Source: Gemmatimonadota bacterium
Lineage (GTDB): Bacteria; Gemmatimonadota; Gemmatimonadetes; Longimicrobiales; Gaopeijiaceae
NCBI GenBank assembly: GCA_041390125.1
Contig: JAWKQN010000008.1
Span: 62,001-126,000, forward strand
Direction: 5' to 3'
DNA length: 64,000 nucleotides
Under the pieces are notes generated by a model. It did no database searches and was not told where the DNA came from. It saw only the letters and a list, made by a program, of their open reading frames with translations. The position numbers and the translations under genes are program-made. Below are positions 18,599 to 27,851 of the stretch, piece by piece (position 1 is the first letter of the stretch; each line of letters opens with the position of its first letter).

Positions 18599-21500
18599 CT
18601 ACTGCGCCTGGAAGGAGATGTCCACCGTCACCGCGCTCACGCCCGTACCGGAGATGGTCACCCGAGCCGTGTAGGTGGCGCCCGACACCAGACCCGCGGT
18701 GGCCGGGTCCACCGTGAACGTGATCACCGAAGGCGTGCTGGTGGAGGACAACGACGTGGTCAGCCACCCCGTCACGCCACCGCCCGTGTAGGCGGTGCTG
18801 GCGGAGAGACCCCCGATGGGACCACCGCTACCGAGGTTGCTGAGGTTGGCGGTCTGGGAGGTGGTCCCCGAGCCGACCGTGGCGCTGAACGTCTTGCTGG
18901 CGTCGTCGACCCCAAGCGTGGGCGGCGCCAGCACTGCCATCACCACCGTCACGTCGCGCGGCGTGTTGGTCGCCCCGGGGACGAGGATGGACACGTTGGC
19001 GGTGTACGTGTTGGGCGTGAGCCCCGCAGAGGATGCATTCAGTGTAAGCGTCGCCGGTCCGCTGGTGGAGGACAGCGACGGCGTGAGCCAGCCGGAGCCG
19101 TTCACGTACGTCACCGACGTGCTGATGCCCGGCATGGGATTGCCGTTCTGCTCGGTGATCTGCACCACGTCGGAGAAGCTGCCGCCCTGCACCACCGTGT
19201 CCTGCACCGCGCTCTTGCTGATCACGATGGTGGGCGGCGGCGTCACCACGAACGTGACGTCGATGGTACGCGGGCTGTTGGTCACGCCGGTCGCGGTGGA
19301 CGCGACCTGCACCTGCCCGGTGTACGTCCCGGCCCCGAGGCTGCCCAGATCCGCCTGGATGGTCACGGTGGCGGGCGCCGTGCCCGGCGAGACCGAGGCG
19401 GTCAGCCAGCTCCCCCCACTGGCCGTCACGCTCAGCCCGTTCAGCGTGCCACCGCCGCCGTTCGTGACGGAGACGGTCTGGTCTGCCGGATCCGCGCCTC
19501 CCTGCACCGATGCGAACGACACGCTGCTGCGCGACAGCGTGATGGACGGAGGCGGCGCCACGGTGTAGGTGACCGCGATCTGCTGCGGACTGTTGCTGGC
19601 GCCGGACGCGGTCACCGTGATGGTGGCGTTGTACGTACCCGGGCTCAAGCCATCCGTGGTGGGACGCACGATCAACGTCGCCGGCGCCGTGGTGCTGTTC
19701 AGCACCGGGCTGCCCAGCCAGTTGCTCCCGCTCTGGTAGCTCACCGACGTGGAGAGGCCGGTCAGGGTCTGACCACCCGTGTTGGTGATGTCGACCGTCT
19801 TCTGCGCCGGGATGCCCGTGTTCTGCGCGGTGGCGAACGACAGCGACGTGGTGCTGAGCCCGATGGTCGGTGGCGGCGGCGTCACCTCGAAGGTGACCGA
19901 CACCGTCTGCGGGCTGTTGGTCACGCCCGCGGCGGTGGACGCCACGGAGACCGTGGCCGTGTAGCTGCCCGGCCCCAGCGACCCCACGGAGGGCTGCAGC
20001 GTCAGCGTGGTGGGCGCGCTGGCCCCGACCGAGGCGTTGAGCCAGCCGGTGGGCTGCCCCGACCCGTAGCTGACGGAGGCGGACAGCCCGTCCAGCGTGC
20101 CGCCCCCGCCGTTCGTGACGTTCACCGACTGCGAGGACGGGTTGGCCCCACCCTGCACGGCGGTGAACGAGCGCGCGCTGGCCGACAGCACGATGGAGGG
20201 AGGTGCCGCCACCGTATAGGTGACGCTCACGGTCTGCGGGCTGTTCGCCGCCCCGGGCGCTGTGACCGTCACGGTCCCCGAGTACGTGCCCGGCGAGAGC
20301 GATGCGGTGCTCGGCTGCACCGTGATGCTGGTGGGCGCCGTGGTGCCGTTCAGCGTCGCGCTCAACCAGGAGGCCGCGCCCGCGCTCACGGTGGCGGTCA
20401 GACCCGACAGGGTCTGCCCGCCGGTGTTGGTCACGGTCACCGTCTGTGCGGCGGGTGCGCTCGTGTTCTGCACCGCCGAGAACGACAGCGACGTGGGGGC
20501 CAGCCCGATGGCGGGCGGGGGCGGCGCCACCACGAAGGCGACGGCGATCGGCGTGCTGACCACTCCGCCGCTCGCGGTGGAGTTGAGCGTGATGCTGGCG
20601 TTGTACGTCCCCGGAGCGAGCGATCCCGTGGCGGCGCTCACCGTGAGCGTCGTCGGAGCCGACGTCCCGGCCAGAGACGCGGACAACCACCCCGTCGTGG
20701 CCCCCGCGTACTGGATGGACGTGGACAGCCCGTTCAGCGTCCCACCCCCCGTGTTGCTCACGCTGACGGTCTGCGTGGCGGGATTGCCGCCACCCTGCGT
20801 GGCGTTGAACGTCAGCGACGTGGGGTTGAGGCCGAATGCCGGCGGATCCGCCACCGTGAAGGTCACTGCCACCGTGCGCGTCAGCGCCACCGGGGAGGTG
20901 ACCGGCACCGTGGCGGTGTACGTCCCCGCGGCCAATCCGGTGATGGACGGCGTAAGCGTCAGCGTCGCCGGAGCGTTGCTGCCGGACAGCGTCGCCGACA
21001 GCCAGCCGGAGGCACCGCCCGCGTAGGCGATGGTCCCGACCGCCAGCCCCGTCAGCGGCTGCCCCCCGGCGTTGGTCACGCTGACCGTGGCGGCGGACGG
21101 CGACGGCTGGCCCACGACGCCGTTGAACGGCACGCTGGTGGGGGACAGCCCGATCGAGGGCGCCGGCGTCAGCACCGTGAACGTCACGGTGATCGGCTCG
21201 GGCGAGTTGTTCGCGCCGGCCGCGGTGACGTTGACGGTGGCCGTGTAGGTGCCGGCACCGAGCGCGCCCGTCGTCGCAGCCAGCGTCACCGTGGCCGGGG
21301 CGCTGGTTCCACTCAACGAGGCGTTCAGCCAGCCGCTGGGCTGTCCCGGCGTGTAGGCCACCTGCGTGCCCAGGCCGGTCAGGGCGCCGGTGCCGGCGTT
21401 GCTGACCTGGACGCTCTGGGACGTGGGGTTGCCGGCGCCCTGGATGGCGCTGAAGCCGATCGAATCCTGCGAGAGCGCGATCAGCGGCCCGGAGGTGATC

Positions 21501-22813
21501 GTGAACACGACCCGCAGGAACACGGGCGAGTTGGCGGCCACCGACGAGACGATCTCGACCGAGGCCTCGTACGTGCCCGCGCCCAGCGAGCCGGGGTCCA
21601 GGGCGAGCTCGAGCGCGGTCGGCGCGGTGGTTCCGTCCAGCTGAGCCAGCAGCCACCCGGTCGGCTGTCCCGGCGCATACGACACCGAGCTGGCCAGGCC
21701 GCTCAGCGTTCCACCGCCGAGGTTGCGGATGGCGACGCTCCGGGGCGCGGGCAGCGAGGTGCCCACGGACCACGCGAAGTCGACCGTATCGGCAGCCAGC
21801 CCGATCCGGGGCGCGCCGCCGGCCTGCGCCACCGTGAACGTGACGGTCACCGCCTGCGGCGAATTGGCCGCGGCCGTCGACGCGACGCCCACCGTGGCCG
21901 TGTAGGTGCCCACCGGCAGGGTGCCCTGACGCGCCGACAGCGTGAGCTGCGTGGGCGCGGTGTTCGACTGCAGGGTGGCCGTCAGCCAGCCGCCCGGGCC
22001 ACCGCCGTAGTCGATGGACGCCGTCAGGCCCGACAGCGTGCCCGAGCCCGCGTTGGTCACGTCCACGCTCTGCGGCAGCGGGACGGCCCCGCCGCTGTTG
22101 GCCTGGAACGCCACGGACGTGCGGCTCAGGCGGATGGACGCCGCGGTGCCGCGCACGGACAGGCGCGCGCGCACGGTGGTGGGCTCGTAGCCGGGCGCCG
22201 AGATCTCGACGTTGGCGCCGAAGTCCCCGACCGGGATGCCGTCGGCGTCCGCCGCCAACGTCAGCAACGCCGGTGTGGTCGTCGACGAGAGCCCGGCGCT
22301 CAGCCACCCGGTGGGCTGACCGGCGTCGTAGGTGACGGCGACCTGGAGCGCGTTGGCCTGCACGGCCCCGGCCGCGGAGATCACCACCGCCTTGGGCGCG
22401 GACGTGCTGCCGCCCGCCTGCGCCGTGAACGTCACGTCCGTGGAATCCACCCGGAAGCCTGCGGCGGCGCTGACCACCACGTCCGCCGTGCCCGTCACGC
22501 CGCCCACGCGCGCGCGCACGGTCGCGGAGCCGGCGGTCAACCCGCTCACCGTTCCCGTCGGGGAGACGCCCGCCACGGCGGGCGAGGAGCTGGACCAGTC
22601 GATCTGGCTGGCGGACAGGGGCGTGCCGTCCTCGTCGCGCACGACGGCCTGCAGCTGCCGACTCTCCCCCACCGCCAGGTTCACGGTGCCGGGCACCACC
22701 TCCACCGACACCACGAGCGGAGCCTGCACGGTGACGGCGTCGCAGGAGGCCGCCAGCGCGCAGCTGCCCAGCGCCAGCCAGCGGCGAAGGGTCCGGGGGA
22801 GGAGGGATGTCAT
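18599..22813 (-). CDS. Giant surface lipoprotein with twelve BACON-like repeats
   Basis: This 1404-residue protein starts MTSLLPRTLRRWLALGSC with a signal peptide and lipobox-like LAASC. One Big_2-type Ig domain (SVEVVPGTVNLAVGESRQLQ) is followed by about twelve repeats of roughly 105 residues. Each repeat opens IGLSPTSVxF, has a middle QTVSVTNTGGGTL and a GWLSATLSGTxAPTTLTL stretch, and ends GTYxATVxVTSxxANSPQ. This resembles the BACON_2 family, which is thought to bind carbohydrates or act as spacer modules. No catalytic domain is seen. It starts 4 bases after the TPR gene stop, so the two are almost certainly co-expressed. Confidence 0.9.
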   Translation of the reverse strand: MTSLLPRTLRRWLALGSCALAASCDAVTVQAPLVVSVEVVPGTVNLAVGESRQLQAVVRDEDGTPLSASQIDWSSSSPAVAGVSPTGTVSGLTAGSATVRARVGGVTGTADVVVSAAAGFRVDSTDVTFTAQAGGSTSAPKAVVISAAGAVQANALQVAVTYDAGQPTGWLSAGLSSTTTPALLTLAADADGIPVGDFGANVEISAPGYEPTTVRARLSVRGTAASIRLSRTSVAFQANSGGAVPLPQSVDVTNAGSGTLSGLTASIDYGGGPGGWLTATLQSNTAPTQLTLSARQGTLPVGTYTATVGVASTAAANSPQAVTVTFTVAQAGGAPRIGLAADTVDFAWSVGTSLPAPRSVAIRNLGGGTLSGLASSVSYAPGQPTGWLLAQLDGTTAPTALELALDPGSLGAGTYEASVEIVSSVAANSPVFLRVVFTITSGPLIALSQDSIGFSAIQGAGNPTSQSVQVSNAGTGALTGLGTQVAYTPGQPSGWLNASLSGTSAPATVTLAATTGALGAGTYTATVNVTAAGANNSPEPITVTFTVLTPAPSIGLSPTSVPFNGVVGQPSPSAATVSVTNAGGQPLTGLAVGTIAYAGGASGWLSATLSGSNAPATLTLTPSITGLAAGTYTATVPVTSPVALTRTVAVTFTVADPPAFGLNPTSLTFNATQGGGNPATQTVSVSNTGGGTLNGLSTSIQYAGATTGWLSASLAGTSAPTTLTVSAATGSLAPGTYNASITLNSTASGGVVSTPIAVAFVVAPPPPAIGLAPTSLSFSAVQNTSAPAAQTVTVTNTGGQTLSGLTATVSAGAASWLSATLNGTTAPTSITVQPSTASLSPGTYSGTVTVTAPGAANSPQTVSVTYTVAAPPSIVLSASARSFTAVQGGANPSSQSVNVTNGGGGTLDGLSASVSYGSGQPTGWLNASVGASAPTTLTLQPSVGSLGPGSYTATVSVASTAAGVTNSPQTVSVTFEVTPPPPTIGLSTTSLSFATAQNTGIPAQKTVDITNTGGQTLTGLSTSVSYQSGSNWLGSPVLNSTTAPATLIVRPTTDGLSPGTYNATITVTASGASNSPQQIAVTYTVAPPPSITLSRSSVSFASVQGGADPADQTVSVTNGGGGTLNGLSVTASGGSWLTASVSPGTAPATVTIQADLGSLGAGTYTGQVQVASTATGVTNSPRTIDVTFVVTPPPTIVISKSAVQDTVVQGGSFSDVVQITEQNGNPMPGISTSVTYVNGSGWLTPSLSSTSGPATLTLNASSAGLTPNTYTANVSILVPGATNTPRDVTVVMAVLAPPTLGVDDASKTFSATVGSGTTSQTANLSNLGSGGPIGGLSASTAYTGGGVTGWLTTSLSSTSTPSVITFTVDPATAGLVSGATYTARVTISGTGVSAVTVDISFQAQ

Positions 22814-22817
22814 CGCG

Positions 22818-23975
22818 TCAGAAGGTCCAGCGGAACAGCTCGATCCGGGTTCCGTTCGGGCCCGCCGACACGGCGGGCACCCGGAGCCGCGGTCCGTCCA
22901 CGGCTCCGACCTGCACCAACGATCCTACACCGGTCCCGCTCCGGCCCGCCCCGCGCCACGCCTCGATGGCGGCGGCCAGCGTCAGCGCTCCCGCCGCTCC
23001 CAGGGCCGGCACCAGGTAGGGGCGGGTACGCTCCTCGCCGGCCACGTCTCCGGGGGGGCAGACGTTGTTCACCGGGATGGAGCGGCACTCGATCACGATA
23101 TCCTCCGAGAGGAGGCCGAAGGCCACCAGCCCCCCCACGGCGCCCAGCACCAACGAGCCCACCACCGGGCGGCCCGTGTAGAAGTGGCCTCCACCCGGGA
23201 AGATCCCGGCCGCGAACGCGGTGCCGGCGCTGTAGCGCGCCACGGGGTTGGCGAGCTGGTCGATCGCGGCCCGCACGGCGTCGGCGTCCTGCGCATCCGG
23301 CACCAGGGCCAGGTAGCGCTCCAGGTTGCTCCGGGCCAGCGCGGGCTGCTCCAGGCGCGCATAGGCCAACGCGCGGTTGTAGTAGGCTTCCGGCCACTCG
23401 GGCGCTTCCTCGAGCGCAGCCGTGAACGCGACCTCCGCGGGTTCGATGCGGCCGAACTGGAAGTTGTTGACGCCGAGGCGGAACTGGCGGAGCGCCTGCT
23501 CCGTGTACTCCTGTCCCCCGTCCGGAGCCAGGTCGGCGATCCGCACCTGGACCTCGGCCGCCTCCGGTGCGTCCGGCGACAGCTCGAGATACCGACAGTA
23601 TTCCCGCAGCGCCCCGTCCCGGTCGGCCACTTCGTCGCTGGCCCGGGCCAGCAGGTAGGCCACGTCGGCGTCCTGGGGGTCGAGGCGGGCGGCACGCCGG
23701 AGGAGGGAGCGCGCCTGCTGGTGATCGCCGATGATGGCCGCCTGCGTGGCCGACGTGGTCAGCCGCGCGGCTTCCTGGCGATCGGCTTCGGTGACGAGGC
23801 CGGGATCGGGCGCGTCCAGCGCCGGACAGATGCCGATCCGCCGCTCGGGCACTTCGGTCTTGAGGGGGAGCTGCTGCGCCGCTGCCGTGCCCGCGAGGAG
23901 CAGCAGCGCGAGGCAGGCGCCCAGAAGACACCGTCCAGCCGATCTCAATTCACCTCCAGGGCCCACACTGCGCAC
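22818..23975 (-). CDS. Secreted TPR protein with C-terminal hydrophobic segments
   Basis: The 385-residue product has a signal peptide (LLGACLALLLLAGTAAAQ), then a run of TPR helices from about residue 60 to 250 (QARSLLRRAARLDPQDADVA, EAYYNRALAYARLEQPALAR). Two hydrophobic segments follow (SAGTAFAAGIFPGGGHFYTG and VVGSLVLGAVGGLVAFGLL), then a strand-rich tail ending ELFRWTF. The GGGHFYTGRP stretch resembles small membrane-insertion motifs of outer-membrane assembly proteins. TPR proteins usually serve as adaptors, so it may help export or anchor the large repeat protein encoded directly downstream. That role is inference. Confidence 0.8.
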   Translation of the reverse strand: MRSVGPGGELRSAGRCLLGACLALLLLAGTAAAQQLPLKTEVPERRIGICPALDAPDPGLVTEADRQEAARLTTSATQAAIIGDHQQARSLLRRAARLDPQDADVAYLLARASDEVADRDGALREYCRYLELSPDAPEAAEVQVRIADLAPDGGQEYTEQALRQFRLGVNNFQFGRIEPAEVAFTAALEEAPEWPEAYYNRALAYARLEQPALARSNLERYLALVPDAQDADAVRAAIDQLANPVARYSAGTAFAAGIFPGGGHFYTGRPVVGSLVLGAVGGLVAFGLLSEDIVIECRSIPVNNVCPPGDVAGEERTRPYLVPALGAAGALTLAAAIEAWRGAGRSGTGVGSLVQVGAVDGPRLRVPAVSAGPNGTRIELFRWTF

Positions 23976-24217
23976 ATGCCCCGGAGGAGGCCTGGGATGC
24001 CCGCGACGACAGGGCGTTCCGGCGGTCTCCCGGGGCCTGACGCGGCAACGTCAAGGGGGATCAAGCTAGTTACAATAACCGGCAGGGGACAGGTAGATCC
24101 TCGGGCGGCACCGGCCACCGGCGCACCCCCGCGGGGCGACGCGACCCTGGCCTCCGGCGAGCGGATGGGTCAGCTTCCGTCCTCCACCTCGCGCATACCC
24201 CACCGGAGACCGGACAC

Positions 24218-24694
24218 GTGGCCAACCGCATCGCCCGCTTCGAGACCACCCTCGGCACCTTCAAGATCGAGCTGTTCGAGGACCGGGCGCCCCGGACCAC
24301 CGCCAACTTCATCACCCTGGCCGAGAAGGACTTCTACGACGGCGTGATCTTCCATCGCGTCATCGACGGCTTCATGATCCAGGGCGGCGACCCGACCGGG
24401 ACCGGCCGGGGTGGACCCGGCCATCACATCAAGGACGAATTCCACCCGGAGCTCACCCACGAGGGCCCGGGCATCCTGTCGATGGCCAACGCGGGTCCGA
24501 ACACCGGAGGCTCGCAGTTCTTCGTGACGCTGGCCGCCACGCCCTGGCTGGACGGGAAGCACGCGATCTTCGGACGCGTGGTCGAAGGGATGGACGTCGT
24601 GCGGAAGATCGGCTCCACGCCGACCGCGGCCGGGGACCGGCCCAAGACCGACGTGGTCATGGAGAAGGTCGCCATCGAGACGCCGGAGGACTGA
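24218..24694 (+). CDS. Peptidyl-prolyl cis-trans isomerase, cyclophilin type
   Basis: This 158-residue enzyme catalyses proline isomerisation in proteins. Family motifs are all present: FKIELFEDRAPRTTANFI, FYDGVIFHRVIDGFMIQGGD, GGSQFFVTLAATPWLDGKHAIFGRVVEGMDVV. The catalytic arginine is in FHRVIDGF. No signal peptide is seen, so it acts in the cytoplasm. The start is a GTG at 24218. A TACAAT at 24071-24076, the best AT-rich hexamer in the 242-base upstream gap, could be a -10 element, though no -35 is evident. Confidence 0.95.
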   Translation: MANRIARFETTLGTFKIELFEDRAPRTTANFITLAEKDFYDGVIFHRVIDGFMIQGGDPTGTGRGGPGHHIKDEFHPELTHEGPGILSMANAGPNTGGSQFFVTLAATPWLDGKHAIFGRVVEGMDVVRKIGSTPTAAGDRPKTDVVMEKVAIETPED

Positions 24695-24705
24695 GGCGCG
24701 GACGC

Positions 24706-24731
24706 CGGCCGGAGGTGCCCGCCTCCGGCCG
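24706..24731. terminator. Bidirectional hairpin terminator
   Basis: A perfect 10-bp stem (CGGCCGGAGG and CCTCCGGCCG) with a 6-base loop lies between the convergent isomerase and yajQ genes. Its symmetry suits both directions. There is no T-run, as is common in GC-rich genomes. Confidence 0.6.
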
Positions 24732-24784
24732 AACCGGCTTCCGTGCGTCGCCGCCGGCCGCGCCGCAGAGCGACGCGGCGCCCC

Positions 24785-25285
24785 TCAGCGGTAGTTCCCG
24801 AACGTCAGCTCGACCCCGTAGTCCTTGCCCTTGAGGAAGGCGATGACCTCCTGCAGGTCGTCGCGCGACGGGCCCTGCACGCGCAGCTGGTCGCCCTGGA
24901 TCTGGGCCTGGACCTTCTTGAGCTTGAGGTCCCGGATGTCCTTGGCGATCTCCTTCGCCGTGTCCTGGGGGATCCCCTGCTTCAGCCGGATCACCTGGCG
25001 GGCCCGGCCCAACGAGCCGGTGTCCACCGTCTCGGGGTCGAGGTTCTTGACCGGCACGCCGCGCCGGACCATCCGCTCCTTCAGCACGCCGAGCAGCGCC
25101 TCGAGGCGGTACTCGTCGTCCGCCTCCAGCTTGAGGAGGCCTTCCTTCCGGTCGAGCTCGATGGTGCAGTGGGTGCCCTTGAAGTCGAAGCGCTGCTGGA
25201 TCTCCTTGAGCGCCTGGTTCACCGCGTTGTCGACCTCCTGGAGGTCGACGCCGGTGCTCACGTCGAAGGATTGGGTGGAAGCCAT
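24785..25285 (-). CDS. yajQ: YajQ family nucleotide-binding protein
   Basis: The 166-residue protein begins MASTQSFDVSTGVDLQEVDN and contains the family stretches NQALKEIQQRFDFKGT, NLDPETVDTGSLGRARQ, IRLKQGIPQDTAKEIAKDIR and VRVQGPSRDDLQEVI (here LRVQ), close to the usual 163 residues. YajQ proteins bind nucleic acid or nucleotides, and in Xanthomonas a homologue binds cyclic di-GMP. The frame is open upstream beyond 25285 but without family similarity. The gene is convergent with the isomerase and divergent from the secreted protein at 25398. Confidence 0.95.
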   Translation of the reverse strand: MASTQSFDVSTGVDLQEVDNAVNQALKEIQQRFDFKGTHCTIELDRKEGLLKLEADDEYRLEALLGVLKERMVRRGVPVKNLDPETVDTGSLGRARQVIRLKQGIPQDTAKEIAKDIRDLKLKKVQAQIQGDQLRVQGPSRDDLQEVIAFLKGKDYGVELTFGNYR

Positions 25286-25397
25286 CGGTCCGCACACGTC
25301 TGGGGAAGGGACCGCCGCGAGGGTCCCGGGTTGCCGGAGGTCCCAAGAGAAACGCTGCGGCCGGGACCGGTCAACGGCGCCACCGGGTAGGCAGGGC

Positions 25398-26444
25398 ATG
25401 CGCACTGCTGCCCGCCCGCCCCGACCCCGGTGGACTCGCTCCCATCCAGCGCGGAGGCTGGCCTCGCGACGCCGCGCCCGCGCGTTCGTGACCACCGCGG
25501 TCCTGTCGGCCACGGCGGGCACCGGCCGGCTCGCCGCCCAGGATCCCTCACCCGAGGCCTGGCTCGGCTCGACGCTGGGCCTCGACGCCGCGACGCTCGA
25601 GCGGGCCCGCACCGGACGCCCGGCCACGGAGATCCTGGAGGCCGACCCGCGCACCCTGGCCGTGGCCGGGGTCCTGCGGATGGACCGCCCACCCCGCCTG
25701 CCGGTCCCCGGCCGGGGCTGGACGCTCCTGGGCGGTCCCACCATGGACGGGCCCGTCCTCCTGGACGACCCGCCCTCCCCCGATGCCGCGGCCCTGCTGG
25801 ATCTGCCGGCCTCGGACGTGGCCGACCTGGAGGGGTGCCGGCCCACGGACTGCCGGCTCAAGGCACCCCGGGACGCGCTCCCGGCCCTCGCGAGAGGAGG
25901 TGGGGACGCCCGGCGCGCCTTCCGCGCCCTGGTGCAGGATCTGGCCCGGCGCTACCGCAGCGGTGAGGCGCTGCCCGCCTTCGCCGACAAGCCGGAGCCG
26001 GTCGCGCCCGGGCGCGCCTGGAGCGCGCTGCGGGCGCAGGCGCCCGAGCTGGCGCGCTATGGGGCGGCCCGGACGGAGCTGGCGTACGCGCCCGCGCCCG
26101 CGGGCTCGGTGGCGGAGACGCTGGTGCTCCGCCGCGAGCGCTTCGGCCTCCGGCCCCTGGTGACCCTCGACCACGTGAGCGAGCTGCGCCCGGGGGCGGA
26201 GCGTCCGCTGATCGTCCTCCAGCGCCAGGTCTACGCCAACCACTATTTCGAGGCCAGCGCCCAGGTGGTGGCGCTGGAAGCCACCGACGCGGGCACCTGG
26301 ATCGTGCTGGTGCGCCGCCACCGCCTGGACGACGTGGTGGGACTCGTCGAACGCCGGCTGATCGAGGCGCAGGTCGCGGGGTACGTCGAACGGCAGCTGG
26401 GGGCGCTCGTGGAGCGCCTGGACTCCGGGGAGGATCGGCGATGA
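25398..26444 (+). CDS. Secreted protein of unknown function
   Basis: From the ATG at 25398 this is 348 residues. An Arg-rich N-terminus leads into a signal peptide (FVTTAVLSATAGTGRLAAQ). The mature part has an Asp/Glu-rich helical region (FRALVQDLARRYRSGEALPA) and a C-terminal strand region (RPLIVLQRQVYANHYFEASA). I do not recognise a named family. It overlaps the next gene by four bases (ATGA), so it is translationally coupled to the sugar dehydrogenase-like lipoprotein and probably works with it outside the cytoplasm. Confidence 0.75.
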   Translation: MRTAARPPRPRWTRSHPARRLASRRRARAFVTTAVLSATAGTGRLAAQDPSPEAWLGSTLGLDAATLERARTGRPATEILEADPRTLAVAGVLRMDRPPRLPVPGRGWTLLGGPTMDGPVLLDDPPSPDAAALLDLPASDVADLEGCRPTDCRLKAPRDALPALARGGGDARRAFRALVQDLARRYRSGEALPAFADKPEPVAPGRAWSALRAQAPELARYGAARTELAYAPAPAGSVAETLVLRRERFGLRPLVTLDHVSELRPGAERPLIVLQRQVYANHYFEASAQVVALEATDAGTWIVLVRRHRLDDVVGLVERRLIEAQVAGYVERQLGALVERLDSGEDRR

Positions 26445-27646
26445 GCACGGCTGCGGCACCCGGCCCGACCGCGAGCGGGCGTCCGGGACACCGACCGGTC
26501 CCGACGGCGTACGCCCCCCTGTGGGCGGCCCTTCCCGTGCTGGCCGGCCTGGGTGCCTGCGGCGAGCCGGCCGAGCCGCCGCCGCTGTCCGGGGGACTCG
26601 CCCTGGTCGAGGTGGTCCGCGGCCTGGACGCCCCGGTCTTCCTGACCGGCCTCCCGGGCGACGAGCGGCTCTTCGTGGTGGAGCAGCCGGGACGGGTCCG
26701 CATCGTCCGGAACGGGGTGCTGGCGCCCACGCCCTTCCTGGACCTCACGGACCGGGTGGGGGCGGGCGGGGAGCGGGGCCTGCTCGGGCTGGCGTTCGCA
26801 CCGGACTATCCGGCCAGCGGGCACGTCTTCGTCGACTACACGGACCGGTCGGGGGACACCCGGGTGGCGCGCTTCACGCGCGGGAGCGACCCGGACCGCA
26901 TCGATCCCGGCACGGAGGTCACCGTCCTCACGGTCGAGCAGCCCTTCAGCAACCACAATGGTGGGCAGATCGCCTTCGGTCCGGACGGCTACCTGTACGT
27001 GGGGCTGGGGGACGGGGGCAGCGGCGGGGACCCGCTCGGGTCGGGACAGGATCGCAGCACGCTGCTGGGCAGCCTGCTGCGCCTGGACGTCTCGGGCGCG
27101 GCCCCCTACACCGTCCCGCCCGGCAACCCCTTCGTGGGCGTGGCCGGCACCCGCCCCGAGATCTGGGCGTTCGGGCTGCGCAACCCGTGGCGCTTCTCCT
27201 TCGATGTGGAGGGCGGCACGCTCTACGTGGCGGACGTGGGCCAGAACCGCTGGGAGGAGATCAACGCCGTTCCCATCGCCCAGGCCGGGGTCAACTACGG
27301 GTGGGCGATCCGCGAAGGACCCGACTGCTTCGGGGGGAGCGGGTGCCCGGAGCAGGGCCTCACCGCGCCGGTGGCCTGGTACGGTCACTCCGACGGCTGC
27401 TCGGTGACCGGGGGCGCCGTGTACCGCGGGTCCGCGCTGCCCGCGCTCCGGGGCCGCTACGTGTACGGCGATTTCTGCGGGGGATGGATCCGCTCGTTCC
27501 TGCTGGTGGGCGGCGCCGCGACGGAGGAGAGCCAGCTCGACCTGCCGGACGTGGCCAACCTGTCCTCGTTCGGCGTGGACGGCGCGGGTGAGCTGTACGT
27601 CCTGAGCCTGAGCGGGATCGTCTACCGGCTGGCGCCGGGCACCTGA
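26441..27646 (+). CDS. PQQ-dependent sugar dehydrogenase-like (GSDH) lipoprotein
   Basis: This 401-residue protein has a lipoprotein signal (LPVLAGLGACGE) and a six-bladed propeller of the glucose/sorbosone dehydrogenase family. Typical stretches are GLDAPVFLTGLPGDERLFVVE, GGERGLLGLAFAPDYP, FSNHNGGQIAFGPDGYLYVG, IWAFGLRNPWRFSFD and DVGQNRWEEINAV. The NHNGGQ histidine corresponds to the catalytic base of soluble glucose dehydrogenase. Family members oxidise sugars using pyrroloquinoline quinone. No PQQ synthesis genes are present here, so activity depends on PQQ from elsewhere. Some homologues lack activity. Confidence 0.88.
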   Translation: MSTAAAPGPTASGRPGHRPVPTAYAPLWAALPVLAGLGACGEPAEPPPLSGGLALVEVVRGLDAPVFLTGLPGDERLFVVEQPGRVRIVRNGVLAPTPFLDLTDRVGAGGERGLLGLAFAPDYPASGHVFVDYTDRSGDTRVARFTRGSDPDRIDPGTEVTVLTVEQPFSNHNGGQIAFGPDGYLYVGLGDGGSGGDPLGSGQDRSTLLGSLLRLDVSGAAPYTVPPGNPFVGVAGTRPEIWAFGLRNPWRFSFDVEGGTLYVADVGQNRWEEINAVPIAQAGVNYGWAIREGPDCFGGSGCPEQGLTAPVAWYGHSDGCSVTGGAVYRGSALPALRGRYVYGDFCGGWIRSFLLVGGAATEESQLDLPDVANLSSFGVDGAGELYVLSLSGIVYRLAPGT

Positions 27647-27765
27647 GGGCGGGTCCTTCCCGGACCGTCCCCCGACCCGGGCAGGGCACCGCGAGCCCCC
27701 TCTGCCCCCGCCAGTGGCGACCCGCGAAACCCGGGCCCGGCCGCCTTCGTAGTCCCTCCCGGAAC

Positions 27766-27804
27766 CCGATATATCGGCTTCGATCCCGCGAGCCGATCGA
27801 TCGG
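27766..27804. promoter_or_regulatory. Twin 12-bp palindromes upstream of padR
   Basis: Two perfect palindromes, CCGATATATCGG (27766-27777) and CCGATCGATCGG (27793-27804), share the form CCGATnnATCGG. Their centres are 27 bases apart and the second lies 47 bases before the padR ATG. PadR repressors commonly bind such dyads in their own promoter, so this is a candidate autoregulatory operator. Confidence 0.55.
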
Positions 27805-27851
27805 CACACGACAGGGCGGGCCCGGAGCCTGCCCACGCGGAGGAGACGACG

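Noticed and set aside
18452..23425. A plus-strand open frame of about 1650 codons
   Set aside because: It is the complement of the BACON-repeat genes; its product is Arg/Gly/His-rich with no protein-like pattern.
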